Source: an uncultured Methylococcaceae bacterium
GTDB lineage: Bacteria > Pseudomonadota > Gammaproteobacteria > Methylococcales > Methylococcaceae
Assembly: GCA_903911305.1 (NCBI GenBank)
Contig: CAIWDB010000139.1
Coordinates: 1-45,461, forward strand
Direction: 5' to 3'
DNA: 45,461 nucleotides
The position numbers and the translations under genes were made by a program. Position 1 is the stretch's first letter; each line of letters starts with the position of its first letter. The notes below the pieces were generated by a model. The model was not told the DNA's origin. It did no database searches and saw only the letters and a program-made list of their open reading frames with translations. Below are positions 29,170-38,659 of this stretch, piece after piece.

Positions 29170-30443
29170 GGATAGTGATAACAGGTTCAACGGGTTATAT
29201 CGGTTCGCATTTGACGGATTTGGCCTTGCAGCGAGGTTTCGATGTCGTTGCGGCTTCACGCCAGAAGCCCGAATCTTCGGCTGTATTATGGCTATCCTAT
29301 GATTTGTCTTCCGCTGACGCGGTCGTATTGCCTGATGACACTGTCGCTGTGTTACATCTTGCCGCCAATCTGCCACATGACATTTCAATCAGCGACGAAC
29401 AAGAGCAGTTCTCCGCCAACAAGCTCATTAAGTCTGCCCAAGCCGTCGGTGCAAGATTCATTTTCATCTCCAGCCAAACAGCCAATCCTGATGCGCCGAC
29501 GGCTTATGGGCGGATCAAATGGCGCATAGAGCAGGATGTGCTGGCTGCCGGTGGTTGGGTGGTGCGGCCAGGACAAGTCTATGGCGGCAGGGAGCGTGGT
29601 TTGTTCGGCACCTTGGTGGACACAGTCCGGCGCTTGCCGGTGCTTCCCGCGTTTTTACCCTCGCCCAACGTGCAGCCCATCCATGTCGACGACCTTGCTC
29701 AGTGCTTGCTGAGCATTGCCGTCGGTGCGGACACCCGGCCTCGCGTGTGGTGTCTCGCCGCTAGCGAGCCAGTCAGTTTTACCCGCTTTCTGCGGGCCAT
29801 TGCCTCTGATCGGGTGCGACGCTTTCGCTTGCCCTTCCCTATTCCTGTCATGGCCATCCAAGCCATGGCCTCGATATTAGGGCCACAGTGGATGGCGCGC
29901 ATAGGCATGGCGAGGCTCTCTTCACTGTTCGATTTGCCTGTGATGGAAACAGCCAGTGACTTGCAACGCATGGGACTGACGTTGCGGCCTCTGCGGTCTG
30001 GAATGCACCGCTCAGGCAATGGCAGGCGGCGGCAATTAGCGGAAGAAGGGCTGTCCCTGTTGACGTATGTGTTGAGGGAGCGTCCCAAGGCAAGTGTCAT
30101 ACGCCATTATGTGCGTATCATTGAACAATTGCGTGATGGGGTTCCGTTGGGCCTGCCTACGTGGATTATTGGCTTGCCCGTCATGCTGGTGCTATTGGAC
30201 GACAGGGCTTATGCAGAGTCGGCGAGGGGTGCAGAGTTCGCATGGCGGTTGGAGGCGGCGACCGTGTTGGCCGAAGCCACACCACAGGGGGCACGTCGCT
30301 TTCTTGATCGAAAACCAGGTGCATTAAGGGCTTTGGTCGGCATGTCCTATCCGGTGTTCGCGGAAATTTTCTGGCGAGCGTTACGGATACCCTGCAAGCC
30401 TTTTCTTTGGCGGTATATGCATGAATCGTGGGGATGCCAGTGA
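29166..30443 (+). CDS. NAD-dependent epimerase/dehydratase with C-terminal extension
   Basis: Rossmann motif ITGSTGYIGSHLTDLA; about 120 aa beyond the usual SDR fold. Confidence 0.82.
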   Translation: MRIVITGSTGYIGSHLTDLALQRGFDVVAASRQKPESSAVLWLSYDLSSADAVVLPDDTVAVLHLAANLPHDISISDEQEQFSANKLIKSAQAVGARFIFISSQTANPDAPTAYGRIKWRIEQDVLAAGGWVVRPGQVYGGRERGLFGTLVDTVRRLPVLPAFLPSPNVQPIHVDDLAQCLLSIAVGADTRPRVWCLAASEPVSFTRFLRAIASDRVRRFRLPFPIPVMAIQAMASILGPQWMARIGMARLSSLFDLPVMETASDLQRMGLTLRPLRSGMHRSGNGRRRQLAEEGLSLLTYVLRERPKASVIRHYVRIIEQLRDGVPLGLPTWIIGLPVMLVLLDDRAYAESARGAEFAWRLEAATVLAEATPQGARRFLDRKPGALRALVGMSYPVFAEIFWRALRIPCKPFLWRYMHESWGCQ

Positions 30444-32029
30444 AACCAGAATTTGATGTGGTTATCGTGGGAAGCGGGCCTTCGGGTATTTCTGCCGCGT
30501 TCCCGCTGGTTGAGTCAGGGCTTTCCGTGCTATTGGTCGACGGCGGTCGACAAGCCACCCTCTCCCCTCCCTCCCACGCCTTCCTTGAATCCAGGAGGCA
30601 AGATGCAGATCAATGGAAATGGATGATTGGAGAGGGTTTCCATGCATTGCAAAACCGGGATGCGGTATCGCCCAAGCTACGGGTTCCAGTGCATGGCTAT
30701 GTGTTTGAAGGTTTTGCAACCGTCAACCGGATTGAGCCGCAGAGTTTTGTCGCCGTCGGATCTCTCGCGGCGGGAGGGCTTTCCAACGCTTGGGGCTGTG
30801 GCGTGGCCCGGCTCTCCAAAGCCGAAATGTCCGCATACCCTTTCAGCGCTGCTGACATTGAAGGTTCTTATCGTGCCGTCGCCCAACGGATGGGGGTCAG
30901 CGGCGGACAGGCTGACGAATTGTCGGAATACTTTGGGTTGGATGAATATTCGCAGCCTCCCATCAGGATGGATGCACTGCACACTGACCTTTACGACCGT
31001 TACAAAAAGCATAGGCTGGCCTTGGGGAAAAACGGATTCCGTTTGGGGCGTTCCAGGGTCGCCGTGCTAAGCCGGGATCTGAATGGGCGCAAGGCTTGCG
31101 ATCTTTTGGAGAACTGCCTGTGGGGCTGCCACCGTCGCGCCATGTATTCGGCGTTTGACGAGTTGCCCGCGTTGCAACGGCATGGGAACTTCCATTATGA
31201 GAGCGGTTTCGTGGTGGAAGGGATCGCCAGAAACGAAAACGGCTGGTTGGTGGAAGGGCAGCGAGGGTCGCAAGAGCGCCGGTCGGTGAGCGCACGCAAA
31301 GTGATGTTGGCGGCAGGCACTTTGGCGACGACTAGGCTGGCTTTGCAGACACTGAAGCTTCACCAGCCAATCCCATTGCTGTCCTGCCCGACCGCTGCAT
31401 TTCTGCTCTGGTTGCCTCGCTTGACGGGTTTCCAGCGCACGGGTGCTTTCGGCCTAGGGCAGTTATCTTATGCCGTGGACATCAAAGACGGCATTTCCGC
31501 ATTTGGCTCGACCTTTGCCACAACAGGTATTATGGTATCGGAATTTGTCAGGCACTTGCCGATGAGTCGACGTTATGGCATTGATTTGCTTGGGGTGTTG
31601 TTGAGTTCGTGCTTGGTTGGGAATGTGTTTTTGCCGGGCCACCTCACCCTTGCCAAGGCCGCATTGGCAGCCAATGGCTCACTTACTGTCAGCGGTAGCT
31701 ATAGCGACCAAGTCCCATGCCTAATGGTTGAGGTAGGGAAGAAACTACGCAAAGCCTACTTTCGGATGGGCGCGGTGTTGATGCCTATGAGTTTTACGGT
31801 AGGTATGCCCGGCGGAGACATCCATTATGCGGGGACGCTGCCCATGCGGATAGCGCCTGAATTGGGCGAGACCGACACATTTGGGGAGTTGCACGGTGCC
31901 GAAGGCATGTACGTGGTGGATGCCGCCTGTTTGCCGGAACTGTCAGAAAAATCGCACACCCTGACCATTATGGCGAACGCCGACAGGATTGCCCACTATG
32001 TTGCCAACACCATGAAAAGCCATACTTAA
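30428..32029 (+). CDS. GMC-type FAD-dependent oxidoreductase
   Basis: VVIVGSGPSGISAAFPLVESGLSVLLVDGG and C-terminal MYVVDAACLPELSEKSHTLTIMANADRIA. Confidence 0.85.
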   Translation: MGMPVKPEFDVVIVGSGPSGISAAFPLVESGLSVLLVDGGRQATLSPPSHAFLESRRQDADQWKWMIGEGFHALQNRDAVSPKLRVPVHGYVFEGFATVNRIEPQSFVAVGSLAAGGLSNAWGCGVARLSKAEMSAYPFSAADIEGSYRAVAQRMGVSGGQADELSEYFGLDEYSQPPIRMDALHTDLYDRYKKHRLALGKNGFRLGRSRVAVLSRDLNGRKACDLLENCLWGCHRRAMYSAFDELPALQRHGNFHYESGFVVEGIARNENGWLVEGQRGSQERRSVSARKVMLAAGTLATTRLALQTLKLHQPIPLLSCPTAAFLLWLPRLTGFQRTGAFGLGQLSYAVDIKDGISAFGSTFATTGIMVSEFVRHLPMSRRYGIDLLGVLLSSCLVGNVFLPGHLTLAKAALAANGSLTVSGSYSDQVPCLMVEVGKKLRKAYFRMGAVLMPMSFTVGMPGGDIHYAGTLPMRIAPELGETDTFGELHGAEGMYVVDAACLPELSEKSHTLTIMANADRIAHYVANTMKSHT

Positions 32030-32054
32030 TTTCATCATCAATTTATAATTCGAA

Positions 32055-33263
32055 TTAACCATACAGGCTCACTGTGTTGATCTCTTCCCCCCATGCCTCC
32101 TCGTCCGGTTTGGTCAGCCTGTCCAAATCTTCGGGGCTGGCTTCATGTTCGTCCACCCATTCCCGTAGTAGTTCACTGCCGTTGATCAAGTCGATGGCGA
32201 GGCGGTCGCGTTCGTATTCATAAGGGAAATCGCGCCACAACGGGTAGTCCGGGTAGAGTCTGCGTATCGCTTTGAAGGCCAAGGCTTGCAACCGCCACGG
32301 GCGGAAGGTTTCGTGGTGATAGGCCGGGTCGTCCACATGGATTTGCACCCCGGTACACAGTTGGCCCGCGTGTTTGTGGAAGGTCGGTTCAAACCAGCAG
32401 GTGCGCAAGCGGCAACCTTGCAGCCAATGCGGGGGGGCTAGGCGATACATCTCAACCAATAGCTTGTCCGCGTCCAAGTCGGGCGCGCCGAACAGTTCCA
32501 AAGGCCGGGTGGTTCCTCGCCCTTCCGACAGAGTCGTGCCTTCCAGCATGACCGTGCCGGCGTAACAACGCGCCATCGACAGGTTGGGCGCATTGGGGCT
32601 GGGGTTGATCCAACTACGCTCGCCCAAAGGCCAGCCATAACCCGGCGCTTGTTCCGGGTTCCAGCCTTCCATTTTGACGACGTGGCAATCGACATCCAAG
32701 CCGAGTGTGTTGATGAACCAATGTGCCAACTCGCCCATGGTCAGCCCGTGCCGCATCGGAAACTTGCCCGCACCGACAAAACTTTCCCAGCCCTCGCGCA
32801 GGCACAAGCCCTCGACCGGGCGGCCCGCCGGGTTGGGCCGGTCCAGCACCCAAACGGATTTGCCAAACTTAGCCGCTTCTTCCAGCACATAGCGCAAGGT
32901 GGTGATGAAGGTGTAGATGCGGCAGCCCAAATCCTGCAAATCCACCAGCAGCACATCGAAACTATCCATCATCGTGGGCGTGGGGCGGCGCACTTCGCCA
33001 TACAGGCTGAATATCGGGATGCCCAAAGCCGGGTCGGTGAAATCCACTGATTCGACCATGTTGTCCTGCTTGTCGCCGCGCAACCCGTGCTGGGGTCCGA
33101 AGGCGGCGGTCAGTGTGATGCCTTTAGTCGCTGCCAGTGCGTCCAGCGAGTGGGTGAGGTTTGCCGTCACCGAGGCGGGGTGGGCCAGCAAGGCGACGCG
33201 ACGGCCAGCCAAGGGTTTGCGTAAGTCTGCGTGTTCAAGTAACAGGTCGATGCCGAATTTCAT
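32055..33263 (-). CDS. DUF1343 family protein (exo-beta-N-acetylmuramidase NamZ-like)
   Basis: AFGPQHGLRGDKQDNM, LLVDLQDLGCRIYTFITTLRYVLEEA, VLDRPNPAGRPVEG. Confidence 0.92.
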   Translation of the reverse strand: MKFGIDLLLEHADLRKPLAGRRVALLAHPASVTANLTHSLDALAATKGITLTAAFGPQHGLRGDKQDNMVESVDFTDPALGIPIFSLYGEVRRPTPTMMDSFDVLLVDLQDLGCRIYTFITTLRYVLEEAAKFGKSVWVLDRPNPAGRPVEGLCLREGWESFVGAGKFPMRHGLTMGELAHWFINTLGLDVDCHVVKMEGWNPEQAPGYGWPLGERSWINPSPNAPNLSMARCYAGTVMLEGTTLSEGRGTTRPLELFGAPDLDADKLLVEMYRLAPPHWLQGCRLRTCWFEPTFHKHAGQLCTGVQIHVDDPAYHHETFRPWRLQALAFKAIRRLYPDYPLWRDFPYEYERDRLAIDLINGSELLREWVDEHEASPEDLDRLTKPDEEAWGEEINTVSLYG

Positions 33264-33316
33264 AGTGGTACGGGAAAAATCAATAGTAAAGGTTTATGCC
33301 CCCGCTTTTTCAGGGA

Positions 33317-33736
33317 TTATGACGACATGCGATTCAGCAAAGCCTCGTCGTCGTCAGTCCACGGGCTTCCTTTGGCTTCCCATGCCTTTTCCTTCCGCCT
33401 CATTTGCTCAGATTCATTATCGATTTGCTGCAATTGTTCGGCAGTCAGCCCTAGCATTGTGACGACTTTTGTGCCATCTGGCATGATATGCTCTTCAATT
33501 TGTTCTATTTCTAGTTTCGGGTAGAATTTGCGCCGCCATTTGTTGGCGTAATTCCCGTCTTGGTTAATTTCCACCCGAGTACCGCCGAACAATCCTCCCA
33601 ACAGAACTTTTAACCGCTTTTCGCTGGTGTCTTTGCCCTTGTTTTTTAGCAAAGCGGTAATTTCTGCTTTCAATTGCTCGTAAGTCGCGCAGCTTTCATA
33701 AAGCTTGTTGATATCATCTGCCAGCATTATAACCAC
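33317..33736 (-). CDS. hypothetical protein
   Basis: 139-aa ORF; same strand as the CHAT-MBL operon. Confidence 0.55.
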   Translation of the reverse strand: MVIMLADDINKLYESCATYEQLKAEITALLKNKGKDTSEKRLKVLLGGLFGGTRVEINQDGNYANKWRRKFYPKLEIEQIEEHIMPDGTKVVTMLGLTAEQLQQIDNESEQMRRKEKAWEAKGSPWTDDDEALLNRMSS

Positions 33737-33791
33737 CCTATTAAGTTAAAAGCAGTTGAAATCCTTATTTTTAGGGGTTTTTTTCCAGTTC

Positions 33792-33834
33792 GTGGCTCGG
33801 AAATCCGTATTCCGCTACGCTTCATACGAGCTAC
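33792..33834. repeat. imperfect palindromic interspersed repeat
   Basis: GTGGCTCG...CGAGCTAC outer arms with CCGTAT/ATACG inner arms in an intergenic gap. Confidence 0.45.
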
Positions 33835-33879
33835 ATTTCTTAACTTAATGGCAGTGACGGAAACCGTTGAAACGATCAA

Positions 33880-34116
33880 TCAGGCGGCTATTTTCCTCAC
33901 CGTCAAAGCATAAGGGTCGAAACCTTCAAGCCCAATCTCTGACAATGGCACCCCAATAATTTCGGCTTGCGTTTTAACCGCGTCCAAGATGTCGCAATAT
34001 GCGAACAGATAAGCCCTGCTTTCTGCATCTGACTTGCCACTTTCCGTTATCGCAGCATCCTTCGCCGTTTGGATTAGGGTTTCCAGCAACACTTGGTAAT
34101 CATTTGGTTTTGCCAT
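33880..34116 (-). CDS. hypothetical small acidic protein
   Basis: MAKPNDYQ start overlaps the upstream gene. Confidence 0.5.
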   Translation of the reverse strand: MAKPNDYQVLLETLIQTAKDAAITESGKSDAESRAYLFAYCDILDAVKTQAEIIGVPLSEIGLEGFDPYALTVRKIAA

Positions 34117-34423
34117 TTTCTCTCTCCTCAATTATCCCTTCAATGATGGATTTGTAAGCACTGTTTCGGGCAATGTCCCTAGGCCACTTCTTTTCGGTGT
34201 AACGTTTCACATAATGTAAGTCATCTGTGTTCTTTAGTTTTAAGGATGGGTTTTTGATCCACTTCTCATGTTCTGCTATGACTTCCTCAAACGATTTGGC
34301 AGCACGTCTCAAACCGGGTAGGTAGACATCTTTATATTGTTCATAAAACTTGGAGTATGCCCCGCCGTCTTTAGCCGTTTCATAAATTGTGTTCACAACC
34401 GAAAGTATAGTTGCTTTACCCAT
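34100..34423 (-). CDS. hypothetical small basic protein
   Basis: 107-aa ORF overlapping the genes on both sides. Confidence 0.5.
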   Translation of the reverse strand: MGKATILSVVNTIYETAKDGGAYSKFYEQYKDVYLPGLRRAAKSFEEVIAEHEKWIKNPSLKLKNTDDLHYVKRYTEKKWPRDIARNSAYKSIIEGIIEERENGKTK

Positions 34424-35001
34424 TCAAAGGTAAAACTGTTGGGGTGATGAAAATCCGGCTTGCCTTGCGGGTGAGTCAAAGCCCAATAAGCGATGTCGCC
34501 GGATTTCTGTTGGACGACCGCCGACAATCCCAACTGCCAAATACCTTCATTCGGCAAGCCCAGGCCGTCCAAGTTGACAACGGATTCCAATTCGAGCCAG
34601 CCGGCATCGTGACATACGGCAATTTTAACAGGTTCGCCTAGTTCCGCCATTGCCATGCCTTGCCGGTAGGCAGTAAAAGAGTAAGCCGCCCACGCCGTAG
34701 ACGGGGAAAAGTTGAATTCATAATAGCCCCTGTCAAAGACCGACTCGGTTTTCAAAACCGAGTCGGTCTGTGGCAGCACGGTGATAAATGCCTCGCAACA
34801 GGTGGTTTGCCAAAGCCCGTCGGTTCGGTCCGAGGGTTCGGTCGGCGGAATGTCCAATGCGTCGATGTCGCCCTCAAGCCGGTATTTCAAGGCAAGCTTG
34901 CTGCCTTCCCGCCCAGCTTGCACGGTGACACGATGAAGGGTCGGGCAAGGCGTGGACGGGTGGCAGACTAGGATGGCAATCGGCGCGGAATCAAAGCTCA
35001 T
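34393..35001 (-). CDS. DOMON-like domain protein
   Basis: WQTTCCEAFITV...YYEFNFSPSTAWAAYSFTAYR; start ATG overlaps the CHAT-MBL stop as ATGA. Confidence 0.75.
   Translation of the reverse strand: MSFDSAPIAILVCHPSTPCPTLHRVTVQAGREGSKLALKYRLEGDIDALDIPPTEPSDRTDGLWQTTCCEAFITVLPQTDSVLKTESVFDRGYYEFNFSPSTAWAAYSFTAYRQGMAMAELGEPVKIAVCHDAGWLELESVVNLDGLGLPNEGIWQLGLSAVVQQKSGDIAYWALTHPQGKPDFHHPNSFTFEWVKQLYFRL
34737..34769. repeat. near-perfect palindrome inside the DOMON-like CDS
   Basis: AGACCGACTCGGTTTT-C-AAAACCGAGTCGGTCT: 16-bp arms with a 1-nt spacer. Confidence 0.9.
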
Positions 35002-38000
35002 AGCCGAACCAACAAACCCGACTGACCGGCCTCCGGGTAAAACGCTGCATAGCCATATTTCTCCTGCAAGGCTTTTTGTTCCCACACATCATTCAGTTTG
35101 GTACGGAAGTTGAAGTAAAGGGTCGGGCGTTCGCCGCCATAATGGATGATGCGGCCTATTGCCTGGCGGTCCGGGTGGTTGAAATGGTCGCCGTTGGTCG
35201 AAATTAGATAATGACGGCAATCGAGCAGCTTCATCAGGTCGATGTTCAAATTGTTCTGGCTGGCATGGTGGGACACTTTGAACGCATCGACTTTCAGCCG
35301 TTCCACCCCACGCTGCTTGAGCAATTTCTGAATGGAGGCGACCAGCATCGGCGCGTGGGCATCCGCCCCGAGCAGGATGCTTTTGCCTTGGTACTCGGCC
35401 AGTACGGCAATGCTGCTGCCATTGGGTGCGGCGGCATCAGTTTTGAACGGCGCGTCGGCAAGCTTGTCCACGTCGGTGGACGTGGACGGCGTGGTTCCTA
35501 AGAATTGCGTGAAGTCGGTGGCTTTGCCTGCTGTCAGCCCGAGTTTCTCGATTTCTGCCTTCCATTTTTTCGCCAACGTGGCGAGTTTGTCCTGAGTTGG
35601 CGAGAGCAGGGTTAGGCTCATCCCGCCGGGTAACTCGCAAACCGGCAATTCGTCGCTGTCCAGCATGATCGGCCCACCATTACGCCACTGGTTCCAAGGC
35701 AGTTTGTATTGTTGGATCAGCGTCGAAAATATCTCACCTTGTTTGGCACCCAATTTATCCGACGGCAGGTGCTTCCAACCGTTGAACCACACATCGGCAA
35801 ACCGCACGCCTAGGGTTTGATCGTTGAAGAACGGAATCGCGCCGCCGATGTGGTCGGCATCAATGTGGCTCAAGATAAACAGTTCAAAGTCCCGTTGATT
35901 TTCGGGTTGCAGCAAGACCCGCTGTTTCAGCCGTTGATAGGTGCTGTCGGTTCCGCAATCGATCAACACGCGGGAAGTTGACGGGCCTTGGCCGTATTGC
36001 AGCCACAAGCTGTCCCCGTGGCCGGCGGGCAGCATTTCTATGGTTAAAAACGGTTCCCCGGTGCTGGCCTGTTCCAACAATTCAGACGAACGGGCTTGTG
36101 TTTTCTGTGCTGCCGGTTTCGAGGTCGCGGCCAGTTTGCCTTCGGTTGCTGCTGGACTCACTGGTTCAACGGTTTTTGATTGTGCAGGTGCTTGTGCTGC
36201 CGGGGCGACGTATGGGCCAGATTTGCGTCGTGTCAGTTGTTTGACAAGGGCATTGGCGGTTTCGACGAGTCCCCCCGCCCTATTCCAAGGCAATCTATTT
36301 TCACTGCCCCATTCAGCGAGGCCGTCTTCAAATGCTTGTTGCCCCCACCAATCCACATAGCGCCCAAACTGTCTGCGCGTGGATTCGATGGGGAATGGGT
36401 CGCCCGAGGGGAAATGCTTGATCAGTTCATTCACATGCGCTACGGCTTGTTGTGCGATATTGGCGTGGTCATGGGTAGCCAAACGCAGCAGCCAAAGTTC
36501 CGCCAGACTGCCATGTGCCCATGCCCTCTCCATCATGGACGAGTGGTCGAGGTAAGATTCGGCGGATAACTTGGCAATTTCCCACCAACTCTCAAGCAAT
36601 GGTTGCCCCAGCACGGCGGTTAGCGAAAGCGTTTGCACCAGCGCCCAGTGCAATGTGGCGATGTGTTGCAGCGGCTTGTCTTCGATGACGAGAAAACTTT
36701 TGGAGGCTTGTTGGTAATCTATTCGGGCCAGTTCCAAGCTGTCGTAATGTTGCAGCAAGCAGTTGACGTATTCAGTGGAAGCTTGGCCCATCGCCTTGGC
36801 CCACAGATATTTCACGTGGGCAAGCTGTTTGTGGCTGCTTGCCCTAAGCCCCAGGCATTCCGCGCTGAATTTACCATCCATCGGCAGCTTGTCGAATGTC
36901 CGTATGACCATCTGGGCGAGTCGGTGGTGGTTTTCCAAATCCGCAGGTCCCGGCACAGTCCCTGCTTTGGGGGTGGCTTGTTCCATGTATCCAAGGGCCA
37001 CTTTGTTCGCTTGCTTGCCCTGATAGTACCGCACCTCCTCAAGCTGTTCTTCCAAGTTGCCGGGCAAGGCTTCGTAGACCACGAGGCTGGCCCAGTCGTG
37101 AGTGTTGGCGGCAAAGTGCGCATGCAAGTCGCTACGGATACGGTGCAGCAGTATCCATGGGTTCTTCCCTTGCAGTAGACCTTCGTAAAGGGTTCCTACG
37201 ACCGCAACCGAGCCAAGTTTGGACAATGGAAATTGCGATGCCACCACCAGCGGGATGCCTGCCAAGTGCAGCGCATGGGCCAAGCTGGCCCCCGTTTCCA
37301 ATACCGAGCCGACATTGCCGCTATCGCAGGTCGCCAGTGTCACCACGGTAGGCCGGTGTATTTTATCCACGACGATACGGGTGAAGGCACGGGCCAAGCG
37401 CTCGCCGGAAACCACCTCATCCCCGCCGTCGGTTTTACGCAGCACCAATCCATAGGTGTCATCCCCCTCGACCGGGTTGACGCTGCCGTGGGCTAGGATG
37501 TGGATATGGGTGTACGGGATATTGGCGCATTCGGTGGCAACTTCATCAAAACTTGCGTCCTCAAGAATCGTCAGCCAATCGCCGAACTCTTTCCGCCGAC
37601 CCTCCAGCGAGGCGCTTGGAATGTCTTTGCCGGGGGGGAGAAACGGCATGACGGCCTTTAGCAGATGGTCACGGTGTTCTTTGAAAGGAACGTTGTCGGG
37701 GTCCGAGGAAATGAATAAGATGCGCGGACGCACCGGCCAGAGATTGCCATCGGATGGCACATTCCGGCTGCGTCGGGTGACGCACACAGGCACACCTGTT
37801 TGCAAAACCAGCCAATTTTCATCTGCCCCGTTTGGCCCAACCGGCACTTTTGACAGTTCAAACGGCAACAGGGCCAGTTCGGAAGCCGTCAAGGTTAACC
37901 GCAAATGCACGAGGGTTTCGCTTCCTCCACTGCGGAAGCCCAAAGCGCCCGGCAGCGTGGGGATGGCATCCATTATCTTGGCCATATCCATGCCGATGTC

Positions 38001-38234
38001 ACGTAACACCGCCAAGCGTTCCTTTTGGTCGCTTGGGTCGCCGGCTTCAACGTAGCGCATTTTATCCATGCGCCGTAGGAAAGTGCCGTGTTCGTAAGGC
38101 AGGGTGACAATTCCCGCAACGCTGTCGCCACAAATGCCAAGATACTGGGTCAACGGCGAGAGCAATTGATTGTGCGCCGGGCCGGCGCGCAACAATTCGA
38201 CGGTGACGGTGCGAATCTGGATGCTGTTGTTCAT
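34998..38234 (-). CDS. CHAT-domain caspase-like protease fused to a ComEC-like metallo-beta-lactamase domain
   Basis: CHAT dyad candidates HIHILAHGS (H249) and VTLATCDSGN (C303); C-terminal MBL motif LSHIDADHIGG (790-797) and VSHHASQNN; Ala/Pro-rich linker at about aa 672-725. Confidence 0.88.
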   Translation of the reverse strand: MNNSIQIRTVTVELLRAGPAHNQLLSPLTQYLGICGDSVAGIVTLPYEHGTFLRRMDKMRYVEAGDPSDQKERLAVLRDIGMDMAKIMDAIPTLPGALGFRSGGSETLVHLRLTLTASELALLPFELSKVPVGPNGADENWLVLQTGVPVCVTRRSRNVPSDGNLWPVRPRILFISSDPDNVPFKEHRDHLLKAVMPFLPPGKDIPSASLEGRRKEFGDWLTILEDASFDEVATECANIPYTHIHILAHGSVNPVEGDDTYGLVLRKTDGGDEVVSGERLARAFTRIVVDKIHRPTVVTLATCDSGNVGSVLETGASLAHALHLAGIPLVVASQFPLSKLGSVAVVGTLYEGLLQGKNPWILLHRIRSDLHAHFAANTHDWASLVVYEALPGNLEEQLEEVRYYQGKQANKVALGYMEQATPKAGTVPGPADLENHHRLAQMVIRTFDKLPMDGKFSAECLGLRASSHKQLAHVKYLWAKAMGQASTEYVNCLLQHYDSLELARIDYQQASKSFLVIEDKPLQHIATLHWALVQTLSLTAVLGQPLLESWWEIAKLSAESYLDHSSMMERAWAHGSLAELWLLRLATHDHANIAQQAVAHVNELIKHFPSGDPFPIESTRRQFGRYVDWWGQQAFEDGLAEWGSENRLPWNRAGGLVETANALVKQLTRRKSGPYVAPAAQAPAQSKTVEPVSPAATEGKLAATSKPAAQKTQARSSELLEQASTGEPFLTIEMLPAGHGDSLWLQYGQGPSTSRVLIDCGTDSTYQRLKQRVLLQPENQRDFELFILSHIDADHIGGAIPFFNDQTLGVRFADVWFNGWKHLPSDKLGAKQGEIFSTLIQQYKLPWNQWRNGGPIMLDSDELPVCELPGGMSLTLLSPTQDKLATLAKKWKAEIEKLGLTAGKATDFTQFLGTTPSTSTDVDKLADAPFKTDAAAPNGSSIAVLAEYQGKSILLGADAHAPMLVASIQKLLKQRGVERLKVDAFKVSHHASQNNLNIDLMKLLDCRHYLISTNGDHFNHPDRQAIGRIIHYGGERPTLYFNFRTKLNDVWEQKALQEKYGYAAFYPEAGQSGLLVRL

Positions 38235-38306
38235 AGGGATACCCTTAAACTGATGATGGATGCAGGGAGGTTCATGGCTTGGGTGTGTTGACGGGTGGCT
38301 TAGTGT

Positions 38307-38417
38307 TCAAGCGGGTGGCCTGCGACAGAAACGCTGGTCGTCAACGCTTAAGTAGTTAGTCGCAACCTGCGCGGGAATGACGACTTGACCATTATCGGAT
38401 ACGGTGACAGTGGACAT
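38307..38417 (-). pseudogene. truncated AbrB/MazE-type antitoxin N-terminus
   Basis: 36-aa reading frame MSTVTVSDNGQVVIPAQVATNYLSVDDQRFCRRPPA*; AbrB-like start, then divergent and terminated. Confidence 0.55.
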
Positions 38418-38659
38418 GGTTGGCTCCAATTTCTGACCAAGCGATAGGATTCTATCGGAAAAAACGAATAGCTCAAAGCACTTCCCAGAGGGTTGATCCG
38501 TGTCAATATCCCAACCCGTCTGGTTTATTCGGCATTTTGTAACACCATCCCCTAGAAAATAATATAATCCATTGGAATGATTGAATTGACAGGTTTTTCA
38601 GCCTGTTTTTGGGCGGCTGGATTCCTGCGATTTCAAACACACTTGAAGCCTAATACTCT

